This document shows, piece by piece, positions 21,405-33,043 of a stretch of DNA of 64,000 nt. Position 1 is the first letter of the stretch; each line of letters begins with the position of its first letter. Origin of the DNA: Artemisia argyi (Eukaryota; Streptophyta; Magnoliopsida; Asterales; Asteraceae); the NCBI GenBank assembly GCA_030686995.1, contig JARVZY010002408.1:248001-312000 (forward strand), read 5' to 3'. The translations under genes were made by a program, and so were the position numbers. The notes beneath the pieces were generated by a model. That model did no database searches. It was given only the letters and a program-made list of their open reading frames with translations, and was not told the DNA's origin.

Positions 21405-22392
21405 AAAACAAACATGTTCCAATATCACAAAAATATTTAAGACCCGAAATTCCCAAAGAGATAGTTCCATCAGTTGACAATCTTTCTCTTTATCGATTCT
21501 TTATCAATTTCATCCATCTTCACGATCCAATGGACGAAACTGACAATGAACCTACGTGGGCCAATGAGCGAACCGTTGCTCCTACTCCTGGTCCCGCAAT
21601 AACTATACCCGAAACTGCTAATGAGTTTGCCATCAAAGGAAAACATCCCCTTGTCAAAAGAAATCAATTTGATGGTAGAAACAAAATTGATCCACACAAA
21701 CACATCTACAAATTCCTTGGAATTTGTGAAATATTCAGATACGGAGAAACAAAAAATGAAGCCATCCAGCTCATGATGTTTCTATTATCCCTAACCGGAG
21801 AAGCGAAAACCTGGTTAGATGAACTGGACAAAGGAACCATGGCAACATGGGATGAACTTCGCACCGCCTTTATAAGTTGATTCTTTCCCCTAGCTTTATT
21901 CGACTGACTTCTCGATGAAATCCGTGCTTTTTCTCAACAAGATCAAGAAACTTTAACTGAAGCATGGCTACGAATGAAAGAAATGCTCAGGAATTGTCAT
22001 GGACATGGTTTAAGTAAAGGAAATATAATCAAAATCTTTTACCATGGACTTGACGACAGTACTCAAGAAGTTTTAAATGCTGCTGCACGAGGAATTTTCC
22101 TGTACAAAACTCCAAATCAAGCTTACCAATTACTCGAAGACAAAGTCTTACTCAAACACGATTGGACCAAAAACCAAAAACTAAAAACCTTTATCAGCAA
22201 AACTATTGCCTTCGCCGATGAAGGCAGTAGTATTTCTGATACTGACAAAATTATGGCACGAACGGATGCCATGGCTATCAAAAGTCTATGCTCAGTATAA
22301 AGAAATGAAAGAGAGACGTGAATCTTTCAACAACTGTGGTGGAAATCATTCAACCGCAAATTGCAATGATGATGACACACCTATGTCTTGAG
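21405..22392 (+). pseudogene. Athila-E gag, with stops and a frameshift
   Basis: The frame from 21530 encodes the Gypsy gag core (FAIKGKHPLVKRNQFDGR, EAIQLMMFLLSLTGEAKTWL, WDELRTAFIS). Two TGA codons follow (21878-21880 and 21905-21907) exactly where relatives have Arg in RFFP and DRLL. The same frame then continues with AWLRMKEMLRNCHGHGLSKG, FYHGLDDSTQEVL and GIFLYKTPNQAYQLLEDKV up to 22300. A frameshift moves the CX2CGGXHX4C zinc-knuckle remnant (FNNCGGNHSTANC) into another frame. Gag forms the particle and packages RNA. The first codons overlap the leader, and the true start is uncertain. The gene is lost after 22392, where a minus-strand gag piece of Gypsy-F begins. Confidence 0.85.
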
Positions 22393-22680
22393 AAGAAGAA
22401 GACAGTCAGAGCTGTAGTGAGGGCCTCCACAATACTCACAACAGTAAAACTGCTGGGTCTCATGGTGTGGAAGCTGATGGAATGAATTAGTTGTATCATG
22501 GTAGGAATAGGGATTCTGGTTATAGACAGACCCGTTTCCTGGCTCTACCATGCCACAACTAGGGCAATTACCACCATTATAAGGACTACCACACCATCAA
22601 CAAAGAAGGTGAGGATGAGACATAGAAAGAATCAAAGGGTTTTGGAGGGTAAGAAATGGAGAATCAAAAAGGTAGGAGGG
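22386..22680 (-). pseudogene. Gypsy-F gag zinc-knuckle fragment
   Basis: On the minus strand the translation contains NCPSCGMVEPGNGSVYNQNP then YSYHDTTNSFHQLP and a CCEYCGGPHYSSDC knuckle. This tyrosine/asparagine-rich segment between Cys motifs is characteristic of gag-associated ORFs I recall from Asteraceae. A stop near its start and the short flanks show that it is only a fragment. It is separated by about 215 bp from the Gypsy-F primer-binding site at 22896-22913, much closer than in an intact element, so upstream gag has been deleted. Confidence 0.65.
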
Positions 22681-22895
22681 TAAGGATGGATATTTTTGAG
22701 ATTTTTGATAAACATTTTATAAGAAAGAAAATCTTTTTTGTGTTTTTTTGTGTTCGTTGAAAACTGATTTAAAATATTTTCGGGAACAGTTTTGTTTATG
22801 ATAATAAGATAATATGAACAAAGGTGGATAAATATAGAAATGGTTGAATTCCAAAATCACTAATCAGAAAGACCGTTTAGAATACGCGCACAACC

Positions 22896-22913
22896 TCCCC
22901 GGCAACGGAGCCA
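22896..22913 (-). other. Primer-binding site of Gypsy-F
   Basis: Minus strand TGGCTCCGTTGCCGGGGA differs from the tRNA-Asp complement at one base. The LTR lies to its right. Confidence 0.85.
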
Positions 22914-22918
22914 AATTT

Positions 22919-24181
22919 TGGTTGAGGCAAAACGGTCAGATAATTATTAGTCAACCACTTGTGAATGGTCAACCATAATAGTCAAACAGCTTAGCCCAAT
23001 GCTCCGTGAAATACAGTGTTTCCCCGGGTCGTTATGTCCCGACGAGGTGTGGATGGTAATCAAAACGGGTTTGTGATCGGGTGAATTTGAATGGGAGGTA
23101 ACCAGATAATGATTTGGATTTTTTTACACTACTGGAATGATTAGGAATAACAGTATTAACAATTACAGGAAACAGAATTGTATAAACGTAAACCAAATTA
23201 AAATCAGACACGATTGCGTGCTGAGAAAAAGGTGAGTTTTAAGGAAAATAAACTACAGGGGGTGAGAATGAAACTTTTACAAACTTAAAATTAAAATAAA
23301 ATGAAATTAAAAAGAAAACTATTTTTTAGAATTTTTTATTAATTAAAAAACTAATTTAAACTATTTAATAATTAATTAAACTATTTTAAATCTACTTTTT
23401 ATTACTAATAATACCTAAATGACTTAGAAAATTATGAGAAAAATTAAAAAACTAATAATACCTAAAAAATTATAAACATTTTATAAAACTTATATTTAGA
23501 CTATTTTACTAATTACTATTCTAAATATTAATTAATAACTAATTAAACTAATTAAATTATAAAAACTAAAAGATGAACAGTAAAAATTATAGAAAAATTC
23601 CTAAAATTATTTTATAACATATAAAAGCTAGGAAAATATAAAAACTAGGTACTACTTTATAAAAACTAATTTTGCTATTTAATATTTAACTAATTAATTA
23701 TTAATGAAATTAATATTAAATCTAATTAATACTAAATGACAAAATAAAAATCTGAGAAAATTACTAAAATTACTTTAATATAAAAGAAATTTAAAAAAAA
23801 TATAAAAGTGCAAAGTGCTTAATAAAAATCTAAAAAGGGAAATTAAAAAGTTAATTTATATTAAATAGAAACTATTACTTATTTTAAATTTGGTTTTTGT
23901 GGATTTTTCTTTTACAAAAATATTTTAATACTAAAAATAACTAACTTTTACAAAAACAACTTTTTTGGAAATCAAAAGTAAGCACTGTGGATGCTTATTT
24001 GCTTCACAGTTGACTTTAGTAGACCAAAACAAGAAATAAGCTCAAATGGGCTTATGTGGGGTCCACAAGGGTGGAACTTGGTTTAACTGAGTTGTGTGGA
24101 CATGTTTAAGTAATAATCTACCAAATAAGCCAGTTGAATAAGCAAATAAGCTATAATAAGCAAGTTCCAAATTCCTTATCA
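22919..24181 (-). mobile_element. Gypsy-F 5' LTR (right limit tentative)
   Basis: The inner end is fixed by the primer-binding site (minus strand ends CCTCAACCA). It contains CCCCGGGTCGTTATGTCCCG near 23024, and a very AT-rich block at 23280-23960 with no frame. The outer end is proposed at 24181 because the minus strand would begin TGATAAGGAATTTGG there. The second LTR is not in the window, so this is unproven. Confidence 0.6.
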
Positions 24182-24765
24182 ACACAGAAATGGGACAGAG
24201 AAGATGGTTGGATTCAAGTGGGTCTCAGGAACATTAAGCTCAAACTTTTGCTCAAAACTTGAACAGGGGTATGAGGGGGGGTTGAAAGAACCAAAGTTTG
24301 GCCAGTGGGACCCTCTATGGAGGTCTGTGGCAACCACCAAAGGTGGTGGTGTGGGATGGTGGTCTGATGCAGCAGGGGATGTCCTCCCCCTGCAGGTGCC
24401 TTTGAGCAGAAGTGGGGACCACACAAAAAATCTTAAAAATGAGGTGAAGGTTGGAATCACTAGATTAGGTGACAAACTTTAAATCCTAAAAAGATCAAGG
24501 TCCAATGCTAAACACAAAAATCAAAACAAATCTTGCAAGAAATGGTTTTTCTGCACATATATGAAATTTGACTTTTTATAAGAACATGATATGTTGACTT
24601 ATTTGAAGTTTGATTTGATTCTACTGACTAATCATGATGTTATGAGCTACAAATGACCTAGATTAAGCAAACTTAACAATTATTAAACCTAAATTGAGGA
24701 TGTGCCACTCTAAGTTCCTAACAGTGAACTTCTAAATGAGATTAAGGAATGGGTTTGACTTGCTA
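24182..24765. other. Gene-free stretch before Copia-2
   Basis: Short open frames on both strands at 24204-24482 overlap each other and match nothing I recognise. The segment is GC-richer at 24240-24420. It may belong to the Gypsy-F LTR or to older target DNA. Confidence 0.4.
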
Positions 24766-25468
24766 TGTTGGGAATAAAATGCACAAAGTAAAGAGTCTGC
24801 CAGAAGAGCCTGCTAGTTGATAGTTAAGCCTGCCTCTTCTGTTTTGTTGATGTTGAAGATATACTAACAGTACCTTCTGGGTAAGAAGGAACTGCTAGTT
24901 TAAGAAGGTCCTGCCAGTTTTAACGACAAGTTGCTATATTTTATTTAGAGATATTTTGTTGTATTATTAGTCTTTGTACAAAGTTATACGTTAAGTAGAA
25001 GTAGTACAGAAGTCTCAGTAAATATAATGGAGTGTTTTACCTTGAAAGGTGTAATATTAGGATAAGATAAACCTCTAGTATATTATATTAAACAACTTGA
25101 TCACTTGTAATAAGGGCTTCTTATACTATAAAAGGAACCCTTAAGACACCTTCTTAGATAGCTCTAACACTCATCTTTCCCATGCATAACTTCCATATTT
25201 AAACCCTTTCACGTATCAAAGATTCAAGGTTACACTTGTAATCCTGGTGATAGTTAAGATCACCCCGTATTATTTCATCAATAATATTGAATCGTTTTGT
25301 GTTATTCATGTTGTGTTCATTCTCATTTACTTATTCACCACCTTTGTTCCTTTAGTGTGTTTTAGTAAATTCCGCGTGCTAACTCACATTCATTCATAAA
25401 TATCCTAAACACATTACTGAGATTAACATCCCAAGTGTTTGCATAAATTAATACAGAATCCTTCCACA
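24766..25468 (+). mobile_element. Copia-2 5' LTR (703 bp)
   Basis: It runs from TGTTGGGAATAAAATGC to AATCCTTCCACA, followed two bases later by the primer-binding site. A TATAAAAGG box is at 25127-25135. The 3' LTR is missing because the element is cut in RT at about 30585. Confidence 0.85.
25127..25135 (+). promoter_or_regulatory. TATA box of the Copia-2 LTR
   Basis: TATAAAAGG, about 360 bp into the LTR and 390 bp upstream of the gag start. Confidence 0.65.
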
Positions 25469-25470
25469 AG

Positions 25471-25486
25471 TGGTATCAGAGATAGG
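25471..25486 (+). other. Primer-binding site of Copia-2
   Basis: TGGTATCAGAGATAGG matches the initiator-Met tRNA complement TGGTATCAGAGC for its first eleven bases. Confidence 0.9.
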
Positions 25487-25519
25487 TTGATATTTACGAC
25501 ATAAAAGAACAAAGCAAAA

Positions 25520-28105
25520 ATGGATGTTGAGCACATTCAAACCAATGTGGCTGCAAAACTTCTATTACTCAAACATAATGAGTTTGAGATGTGGAGACTG
25601 AGGGTTGAACAATACTTCCAAGTGCAAGACTATGCACTTTGGGAGATTATTGAAGAAGGAAACTCATTTAAACCAGTAACCACCACCTCCACAGTAAATG
25701 ATGCACTTGTCACAACTGTGCAAGTAAATCCAATAACTGCTGAAGAAAGAATTCAAAAGAGAAATGACCTCAAAGCCAGGAGTATGCTTCTCATGTCTAT
25801 TCCAAATGACCAGCTTCTAGTCTTTAACAAATACAAGTGTGCTAAAACCCTTTTTCAAGCTATTGTGGCTAGATTTGGTGGTAATGATGCCACCAAGAAA
25901 ACCCAGAAAACACTTTTAAAACAACAGTTTGAAAACTTTTCAGCCACACCTAATGAGTCTTTGGACAGCATGTTCAATAGACTACAAAAGCTTTCCAGTC
26001 AGTTAGCCATTCATGAAGTGATAATATCTCAAGAAGACTTAAACTCCAAATTCCTTAGAAGTTTACCCTCTGAATGGGCCATGCATGTCATTGTCTGGAA
26101 AAACAAACTAGATATTGATTCCATGAGTCTCAATGATCTTTACAACAACTTCAAAATAGTAGAGCATGAACTAAAGAAGTCTACTAGTTCAAGCTCAGGA
26201 AATATGGCATTTATGTCATCTCATGGTACTTTCAAGAAAGTTGATGAAGAAAAAGATGGTGGAGAAGAAGGTACTGCCAACACAAATTTTGGTACTGCCA
26301 GTACTTCCAGCAGTACCAAAACCATTTTAGATGAAACAATTAGTTGTGCTTTCCTAACATCACAACACAATGGTTCCGCATTGACCTTTGAAGATCTTCA
26401 AGAGATCAGTGATGATGATCTTGAAGAAATGGACATAAAATGGCAGCTTTCACTTCTTAGCATGAGGGCTAAGAAATATTTGATGAGGACTGGAAAGAAG
26501 ATTGTCTTCAATGGCAATGAACCTGCTGGGTATGACAAGTCTAAAGTGGAGTGTTACAACTGCCACATGAAGGGTCACTACTCAAGAGAATGTAGAAGAC
26601 CAAAGAGGCAGGGTGATAAGGGAAGAGGTTTTGAGAACAAGAACAGGGGAAACAATGAGAACAAGAGCAAGGAAGTGGACATCACTGAAACAAAAGCTAT
26701 GGTAGCTATTGATGGGCTGGGTTTTGATTGAAGCTTTATGGGTGAAGAAGAGTCATCCTCAAATGAATTAGCTTTAATGGCTCTCTCCAATCCTGAGGTA
26801 CAAATTACTAAATGTTCTGCTACTTGTGAAGTTTTTAAAGAATTAGAAATCTTAAGAAAACTTTATGATGAACTGAAAGTAGAAGAAAAACTCATCAAGA
26901 CCTAGTTAATCATAAGTGTGGTATGTCCAAACTTGAAAAGCAGATAATTCTCTTTAGAGAAAATGAACTCACCTTTTCTGACACAAAAGCTATTCTTAAT
27001 AGAGACATACTTCTTAAAGATGCTGAAACAAAATCTGTTAAGAACTGAGTTTGCTAAAGTGAAACAAGCAAAAGATAATATTCAACTAACTGTTACAACA
27101 TTAGAAAATGCTTCTGCATGTACTAAAAGTATAGTTGAGAACCAAATGAACAAGAAAATCAAATCTGGGATTGGATACAACACATGTCCACCTCCTTACA
27201 GAGGAATTCCCTGTCCCCCAGGTTTAGATCTTGCTGAATCAGGTTTACATGAACTCACAAATAAACCACTAGAAAAAGTAAAACCTGTAGAAAATAGTGA
27301 ACCTTTTGAGAGTACAAGTGATACTTCTCTCTCCAAAGAAAAGGTGCTCACTGATAAGAGCTCAGATGTTACAACTATTGAAGGTTGTACATCTGATGAG
27401 AATGGAAAAGAGACTGTTTCTAAGAAAGGAAACAAAGTAGGATCAGTCAGTCATAAAAGTGTAGAGAGTATAGCCAAGACTAAAGTTGTTCTAAAAACAG
27501 TTGAATGTTGTGCTAAATGTAATAGCAAACCTATAGGTAGTCAGAGAAATTGGAACAATCTTAAGTCACATCAACTTGGTGATAACTTTGTTTTGTACAA
27601 TAAAGCATGCTATTACTGTGGTAGCTTTAATCATACTCATGCTTATTGTAACAATTGTGTTTCTGGGAGTATATCAAGGTCTAAAACAAGTAAAACAAAT
27701 CCCAGAAAAGGTTCTGTGAAATCTAACACACCAAAAGTCAATCATACTGTTAGAACAAATGAGCCTGTTTACCCAAAATTCACTACTGAGGGTGCAAGTA
27801 ATACTTTCAAACATACACCAAAAGTTGTGAAAAGTCATATTGAAAGGAATTTTGTGGATAAAACACAAGACTGGAGACCAAAACCAAAAGTTCCTGCTAG
27901 ACCAAATGGTACTGCCAAAAATGGTACTGTCAGACCAAAAACCACAAAATATGTCAAAAATGAAAATGTTATTAAGTCCTCAGCATGTTGGATTTGGAGA
28001 CCACTCCAATAAAATGGTGCATCAACAGTCCTAAAAAGGTTTGATTACATTGATGCACGAGGCAAACCCAAGTCAGTCATGGCTTGGGTACCCCAAGGAA
28101 ACTAA
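25520..28105 (+). pseudogene. Copia-2 gag with nonsense and frameshift mutations
   Basis: The start MDVEHIQTNVAAKLLLLKHN is the usual N-terminus of this Asteraceae Copia gag, 34 bases after the primer-binding site. The capsid-like region has FEMWRLRVEQYFQ..DYALW and SMFNRLQKLSSQL; the CX2CX4HX4C zinc knuckle (CYNCHMKGHYSREC) is at about 26552-26593. A TGA at 26729-26731 replaces the Trp codon found in Copia-3 at the same place. After it the frame shifts in an A-run near 26885 and shifts back near 27045. A second Cys motif (CYYCGSFNHTHAYC) lies at about 27610-27651. A TAA at 28010-28012 is another lesion; the family terminus WVPQGN and its TAA at 28103-28105 follow in the same frame. Confidence 0.92.
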
Positions 28106-30585
28106 TATGTGTATACATGTGCAGGAACATTCAAATGATATTGCAGATCAAGGATATGTAGATAGTGGATGTTCAAGGCACATGACAGGCAACATGTCTT
28201 ACCTCACAGACTTCAAATCATTTGATGGAGGATATGTTACCTTTGGGGGAGGAATCAAAGGAAAGATTACTGGTAAAGGTACAATTAAAACCAGTAAATT
28301 AGATTTTGAAAATGTGTACTTTGTGAAAGAACTACAGTTTAATCTCTTAAGTGTCTCACAAATGTGTGACACAAAGAACAAAGTTCTTTTTACTGACACT
28401 GAATGCATTGTACTTTCTCCTGATTTTAAAATTCCTGATGAAAGTCAGATTCTTCTTAAAATCCCTAGAAAGAACAATATGTACATTGTTGATTTAAAAA
28501 ACATTATTCCTAAAGAGAGTTTAACCTGTCTAGTAGCAAAAGCCTCATTGGATGAATCTATGCTTTGGCATAGAAGACTTGGTCATGTAAACTTTAAAAC
28601 AATCAATACAATTGCAAAATATGATTTGGTTAGAGGTTTACCCAAAAAGATTTTTCAAAATGACCAAACCTGTGTTGATTGTCTAAAAGGCAAACAACAT
28701 AGAGCTTCTTGTAGGCCCAAGACCCATAACTCAATTTCTCAAGCTTTATACATGCTTCATATGGACCTCTTTGGTCCTACTTCTGTGAATAGCTTGAATG
28801 GTAAAAGATATTGTCTTGTAGTTACTGATGATTACAGCAAATTCTCTTGGGTTTTCTTTTTAAAAACTAAGGATGAAACAAGTGAGATCCTTAAGTCCTA
28901 CATAACAGGGATAGAAAACCAAATAGATAAGAAAGTAAAAGTAATTAGATGTGACAATGGGACATAATTCAAGAATAGAGTTATGGATGAATTTTGCAAA
29001 GAAAAAGGAATAAAAAGAGAATATAGTGTAGCTAGAACCCCACAGCAAAATGGAGTAGCATAAAGGAAAAATAGAACACTTATAGAGGCTGCTAGAACAA
29101 TGCTAGTAGATTCTAAGTTGCCTGTTTCATTTTGGGCTGAAGTAGTAGGTACTGCTTGTTATGTACAGAATAGGGTTCTTGTGATTAAACCTCATAGAAA
29201 GACTCCTTATGAACTTTTGTTTGGTAGAACACCATCTCTAAGTTTTATGAGACCTTTTGGATGTCATGTCACTATTCTCAATACCAAAGATCATCTAGGA
29301 AAGTTTGAAGGAAAAGCTGATGAAGGCTACATGATAGGGTATTCTTCGCAAAGTAAGGCCTATAGGGTGTATAATAAATGCACTAGGCTAGTGGAAGAAA
29401 ACCTGCACATAGAGTTCCAAGAGAAACTACCAAATGTTGCAGGCACTGGACCAGATTGGTGTTTTGACATTGATAAGCTTTCAGAATCTATGAATTATGT
29501 GCCTGTCACTGGTACAAATACTAATGATAATGAAGGTTTTGAAGACAATGATAAAACAACTGAGGATCAAGATTACATCTTGATGCCAATTTGGACAGGA
29601 TTGGATTCATCTTCAAGTCATGGAGAGCCTTCAAATACTACAAATGAAGGTGTTGAAGATGATCATGGAACTCAAGATCAAGGGAATCAACAAAATTCTG
29701 AAAATGAAAATGGTACTGCCAATTCACAAGATGGTACTGCCAGTTCAACAGATGGTACTGCCAGTTCACAAATTGGTCCTGCTGAACCACTAAATGTTCT
29801 ATCAGATGATTCCTTACCAGAAGATGTAGGGATTGGAAATCTTCCAATTTCCTATGATGTTCCTACAACACACAACACAAGAATTCTCAAAGATCACTCC
29901 ATTGATAATGTGATTGGCAGCATTGATTCTGGTGTTAAAACAAGAACTCAAGTCTTATCTTCAGACAAAGATGGGTTTGTCCTAGCTGTGTATGAAGAAA
30001 AGAACCATGAAGTTTCCCACATATGCCTGTTTTCATGCTTTCTCTCTCAAGTAGAACCCAAAAACATTACAAAAGCCTTAGATGATTCAAGCTGGGTTGA
30101 AGCAATGCAAGAAGAGCTACTTCAATTCAAACTGCAGAAGGTTTGGGTACTGGTTGATTTGCCCAAAGGTTACAGGGCAATTGGAACCAAATGGGTTTTT
30201 AGAAATAAAAAAGATGAAAGGGGAATAGTGATAAAAAACAAAGCCAGATTGGTGGCCCAAGGGTATACTCAAGAAGAAGGAGTAGATTATGAAGAAGTTT
30301 TTGCTCCAGTTGCAAGAATTGAAGCAATTAGGCTATTTTTGGCCTATGCTTCTTTCATAGGCTTCACTGTCTACCAAATGGATGTCAAAAGTGCCTTTTT
30401 GTATGGTACTATTGAAGAAGAAGTGTATGTTTCTCAACCTCCAGGCTTCGTTGATGCAGAATATCCAGACAAGGTGTACAAGGTTACCAAAGCACTTTAT
30501 GGTCTACACCAAGCTCCTAGAGCATGGTATGAAACATTGGCTTTCTATTTATTGGAAAATGGATTACAAAGAGGCAAGATTGATC
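28041..30585 (+). pseudogene. Copia-2 pol: protease, integrase, partial RT
   Basis: The pol frame overlaps the gag end in a different frame. Protease is marked by DSGCSRHMTGN (about 28160), the integrase zinc region by LWHRRLGHVNF and CVDCLKGKQHR, and the integrase core by LHMDLFGP (first Asp), RCDNGT (second Asp) and RTPQQNGVA. Two in-frame TAA codons stand at Glu positions: 28965-28967 after RCDNGT and 29061-29063 in the catalytic NGVAE motif, so the third acidic residue itself is lost. The frame resumes at 29064 through the integrase tail, a Thr/Ala-rich linker, and RT blocks [19 protein letters not shown] and [12 protein letters not shown]. It breaks off at GKID, before the YVDD motif, and continues into Sire-G without a stop. 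Confidence 0.9.
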
Positions 30586-31391
30586 CAACAAATCAACACT
30601 ATAACAGAGAAGAAAGCAGCATCCCGCTCAATGCAAGTAGGGAGAACCCGTTCTTTATCTTGTTTCATCAGCAAATGTGGCAAACGGTTAGTCGAGTAAT
30701 CAAGTCGAAGAATGTCGATATTCATGCAAATCAAATCCACCTCAAAGAGCTAAGCCACGATATGAAAAAGTGGGAAGAACTCATTCGCGAGAATGCGTTT
30801 GGTATTGGTGGTCACCGTGATCATGTCACGGCAAGCATTGCCCACATGTTATATTGTGTAATTGCTGAAGAGCAGTACAATTTGGCTTATCTTTTTGTTC
30901 ATCGAATCATGTCCGCAAAAAACACCCCAAATGCCAATCTTCCTTACGGTATGTTCCTCACACGAATTTATCGTTATGTCATGGAACATTACCCGCATCT
31001 TCAAAGAGATTACTACGTTCAAATCCTTCCTACTTTGAACCAACTCACTCTTGTTCATACTCGTCGTTCTCGAAGTGACAAAGGAAAATCTCGTGTTCCT
31101 TTGTATTCTAGGCCTCGTGGGTCTACATCTCATCGTGACGAAGATGATGAGGAGAAGGAAAACACATCACGTGTTAGTACTCCATCCTGCACGACCTTTG
31201 TTGAAAATCTTTCTGATATTGACGATACCGAGTATCAAGTTCCTCTTCCTCATGAACGTACCGATGAGCTTCTCTTCACTCGTCAAACGTCCATTATCAA
31301 CCGTCAACAAAAAATGCATGAACAAATTCGAGGAGGATTCAAATCCGTTGGAAAGATGTTTAGGAAGATGATTGGGAAGAAAAAGAAGTAG
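30586..31391 (+). pseudogene. Sire-G extra ORF, C-terminal part (plant transposon protein-like)
   Basis: About 268 codons are fused in frame to Copia-2 RT. The sequence has [32 protein letters not shown] and [16 protein letters not shown], a pattern I associate with the plant domain called putative plant transposon protein (Transposase_32): an HILYC..., a NLAY..., and an LPYGM.LTR.. block. A Ser/Glu-rich acidic part and a basic C-terminus ending KMIGKKKK follow. Such ORFs sit downstream of RNase H in Sirevirus-like Copia elements. No signal peptide or membrane segment is seen, so envelope function is not supported. The N-terminus is missing at the chimeric junction. The fusion is an accident of rearrangement. 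Confidence 0.65.
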
Positions 31392-32129
31392 ATGATGTTG
31401 ATGTTTTGCTACTTATTATTATTAGTTTCTATTAGACATTTTTATGGTTTGTTATTTGTCCGATTTATTCGGAAATACTTATGTTATCTCTTGTTTATTT
31501 CTTGAATGATGCTTAGACTTTAAATATTATCATGCTACTATCTTCATCATATTTTAATGTTATGCTATGTTTCTTTTAAAAGTGGAATATAATATGGTGG
31601 AGTCATGATGATTTAGATGAGAATGATGTTTAGACTTTAATTGGTATCATGCTACTATCTTAATGTTATGCCATGCTTATTTTCAAAATGGATTATAATA
31701 TGTTTATTTGCATGACATTTGGTTATATATATATATGTTTATATATCATCATTCCTAGAGTATATACTTCTAACAGAGATTGCTGGAAACAAACACTTGA
31801 AAAATCACCCATTTCTGCAAATTTTGGGTTTCTGGTCGTCTGGGGAAACACCAGATGGGCGGCCCCCTTAATTTCCTAGGCGGTCCCCTTAATTATTAAG
31901 GGGCCGACCTACAATTAAGGGGACCGGCCATCTGGAACTGGGTTTACTATTTTCTTTTGCATCTTGTGAACTCTTTTTCTAGTATAAGCTACCATTTCCC
32001 ATTTTAACCCAACTGATTTTAGAATCTCATTCAACCATTTCAAATATTTTCCTAAATCAACCATTTCCATACTATAAATTCCCTCCATAATCACCATTCT
32101 TCATCTCATCATTTCTCATCTAAATCATC
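31392..32129. other. Sire-G inter-ORF region with hairpin and TATA box
   Basis: AT-rich, no gene. It contains the long inverted repeat at 31850-31934 and, about 135 bp further on, ACTATAAATTCC (about 32068-32079), a plausible TATA box 50-60 bp upstream of the ATG at 32130. A duplicated GATTAT(A/G)AT-type segment with TGATGTTTAGACTTTAA occurs around 31510 and 31625. Confidence 0.5.
31850..31934. repeat. CCCCTTAAT/ATTAAGGGG long hairpin, copy 1
   Basis: An 85-bp near-palindrome has outer arms CCAGATGG and CCATCTGG and two inner pairs of GGCGG(C/T)CCCCTTAAT and ATTAAGGGG(A/C)CCG. The whole could fold as one long imperfect stem or two nested ones. The same design recurs at about 33573-33652. Confidence 0.9.
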
Positions 32130-32728
32130 ATGACTCCACCAAGCACCTCAAACTCCAAGGCCTCTAAGAAACAAAAGCTTGTGATCATACCTCCAAAACA
32201 ACTCTTCATTGACTTAACAAATGAAGACAACGAAACCCCATCATCTCCAGCAAAATGCTCATCTCCAAGTGCACCTAATGCAGCATCCAAAACACCTTCC
32301 ACTCATGGAACTTCCTCATCATCCATACCCTCAACCTCATCAATCAATGACTACATCAATTCACACTTGTCACCACAAGTATCATCACCACATCCTACAC
32401 AAGAACCTATCTCCACCCATCTTACCATCTCACTTTCACCAATAACACCACTTGATGCTCATCTCTCATCTCCACCAATTACACCACCATTCTTTGTCAA
32501 TCCCGTGGCTTGGAGGTTACTTGAATCCCATGGGGATACTTGTCTTTGTTGCATCCACAACCGAACCGTAATCTTTGTCTTAGAGATGAAATACAATATA
32601 TGTTTTCATATATTGAACATTTGCTTACTAACCCACCACCACCACCAACTCCACCATCCTCTCCAATTATTCCTCCACCACAATTCTCACCCATTCCTCC
32701 ACCATCACCATCATGCTCTCTAAATTAA
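32130..32728 (+). pseudogene. Sire-G second extra ORF, frameshifted
   Basis: It starts MTPPSTSNSKASKKQKLVII and has PPKQLFIDLTNEDNETP, a short motif typical of a Ser/Pro-rich ORF carried near the 3' end of Asteraceae Sirevirus-like elements. The frame is lost near 32560; the adjacent frame continues with NRNLCLRDEIQYMFSYIEHL and a proline-rich tail (NPPPPPTPPSSP), which is the expected C-terminus of this family. It sits between a promoter-like site and the polypurine tracts. Its function is unknown. Strong Pro/Ser/His bias and the lack of a fold-like region suggest a disordered protein. Confidence 0.65.
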
Positions 32729-33043
32729 GCATATGATATGCTTAATAAATAAAGCCTTTACCACCCTTTTGCTTGCAAGGTCTATGAAGTCCATGTAATC
32801 TTTGCATGATGATGTATTTTTCTAGTTTTTAGTTTATGTACTAGCTTTCCTACTTGTAATCCTTATTAGTGCTACTTGTATTTTTGTGTCTTGACACAAC
32901 CATTGCTGTAATATGAATGCTTCTTTTCAAACATGCTTAACTATTTTCTTGTCACCTTATATATGTTTGCATGTATATACTTGTGCTTCTAATATTTTTG
33001 TTTTGCAAAGCATTCCATAGCTCGTTCTCTTGGTGACCACAAA
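32729..33043. other. Sire-G 3' untranslated region
   Basis: T-rich sequence between the second extra ORF and the polypurine cluster. It contains ATAAATAAAG near 32745 that could act in polyadenylation. No frame is supported. Confidence 0.4.

Noticed and set aside
24204..24482. Overlapping ORFs as a host gene exon
   Set aside because: Frames on both strands are of similar length, with no recognisable domain and no splice-site pattern; local GC richness explains the openness.
32221..32445. His/Pro-rich frame at 32221-32445
   Set aside because: Alternate frame of the Pro/Ser-rich Sire-G ORF; low complexity produces open frames in several phases.
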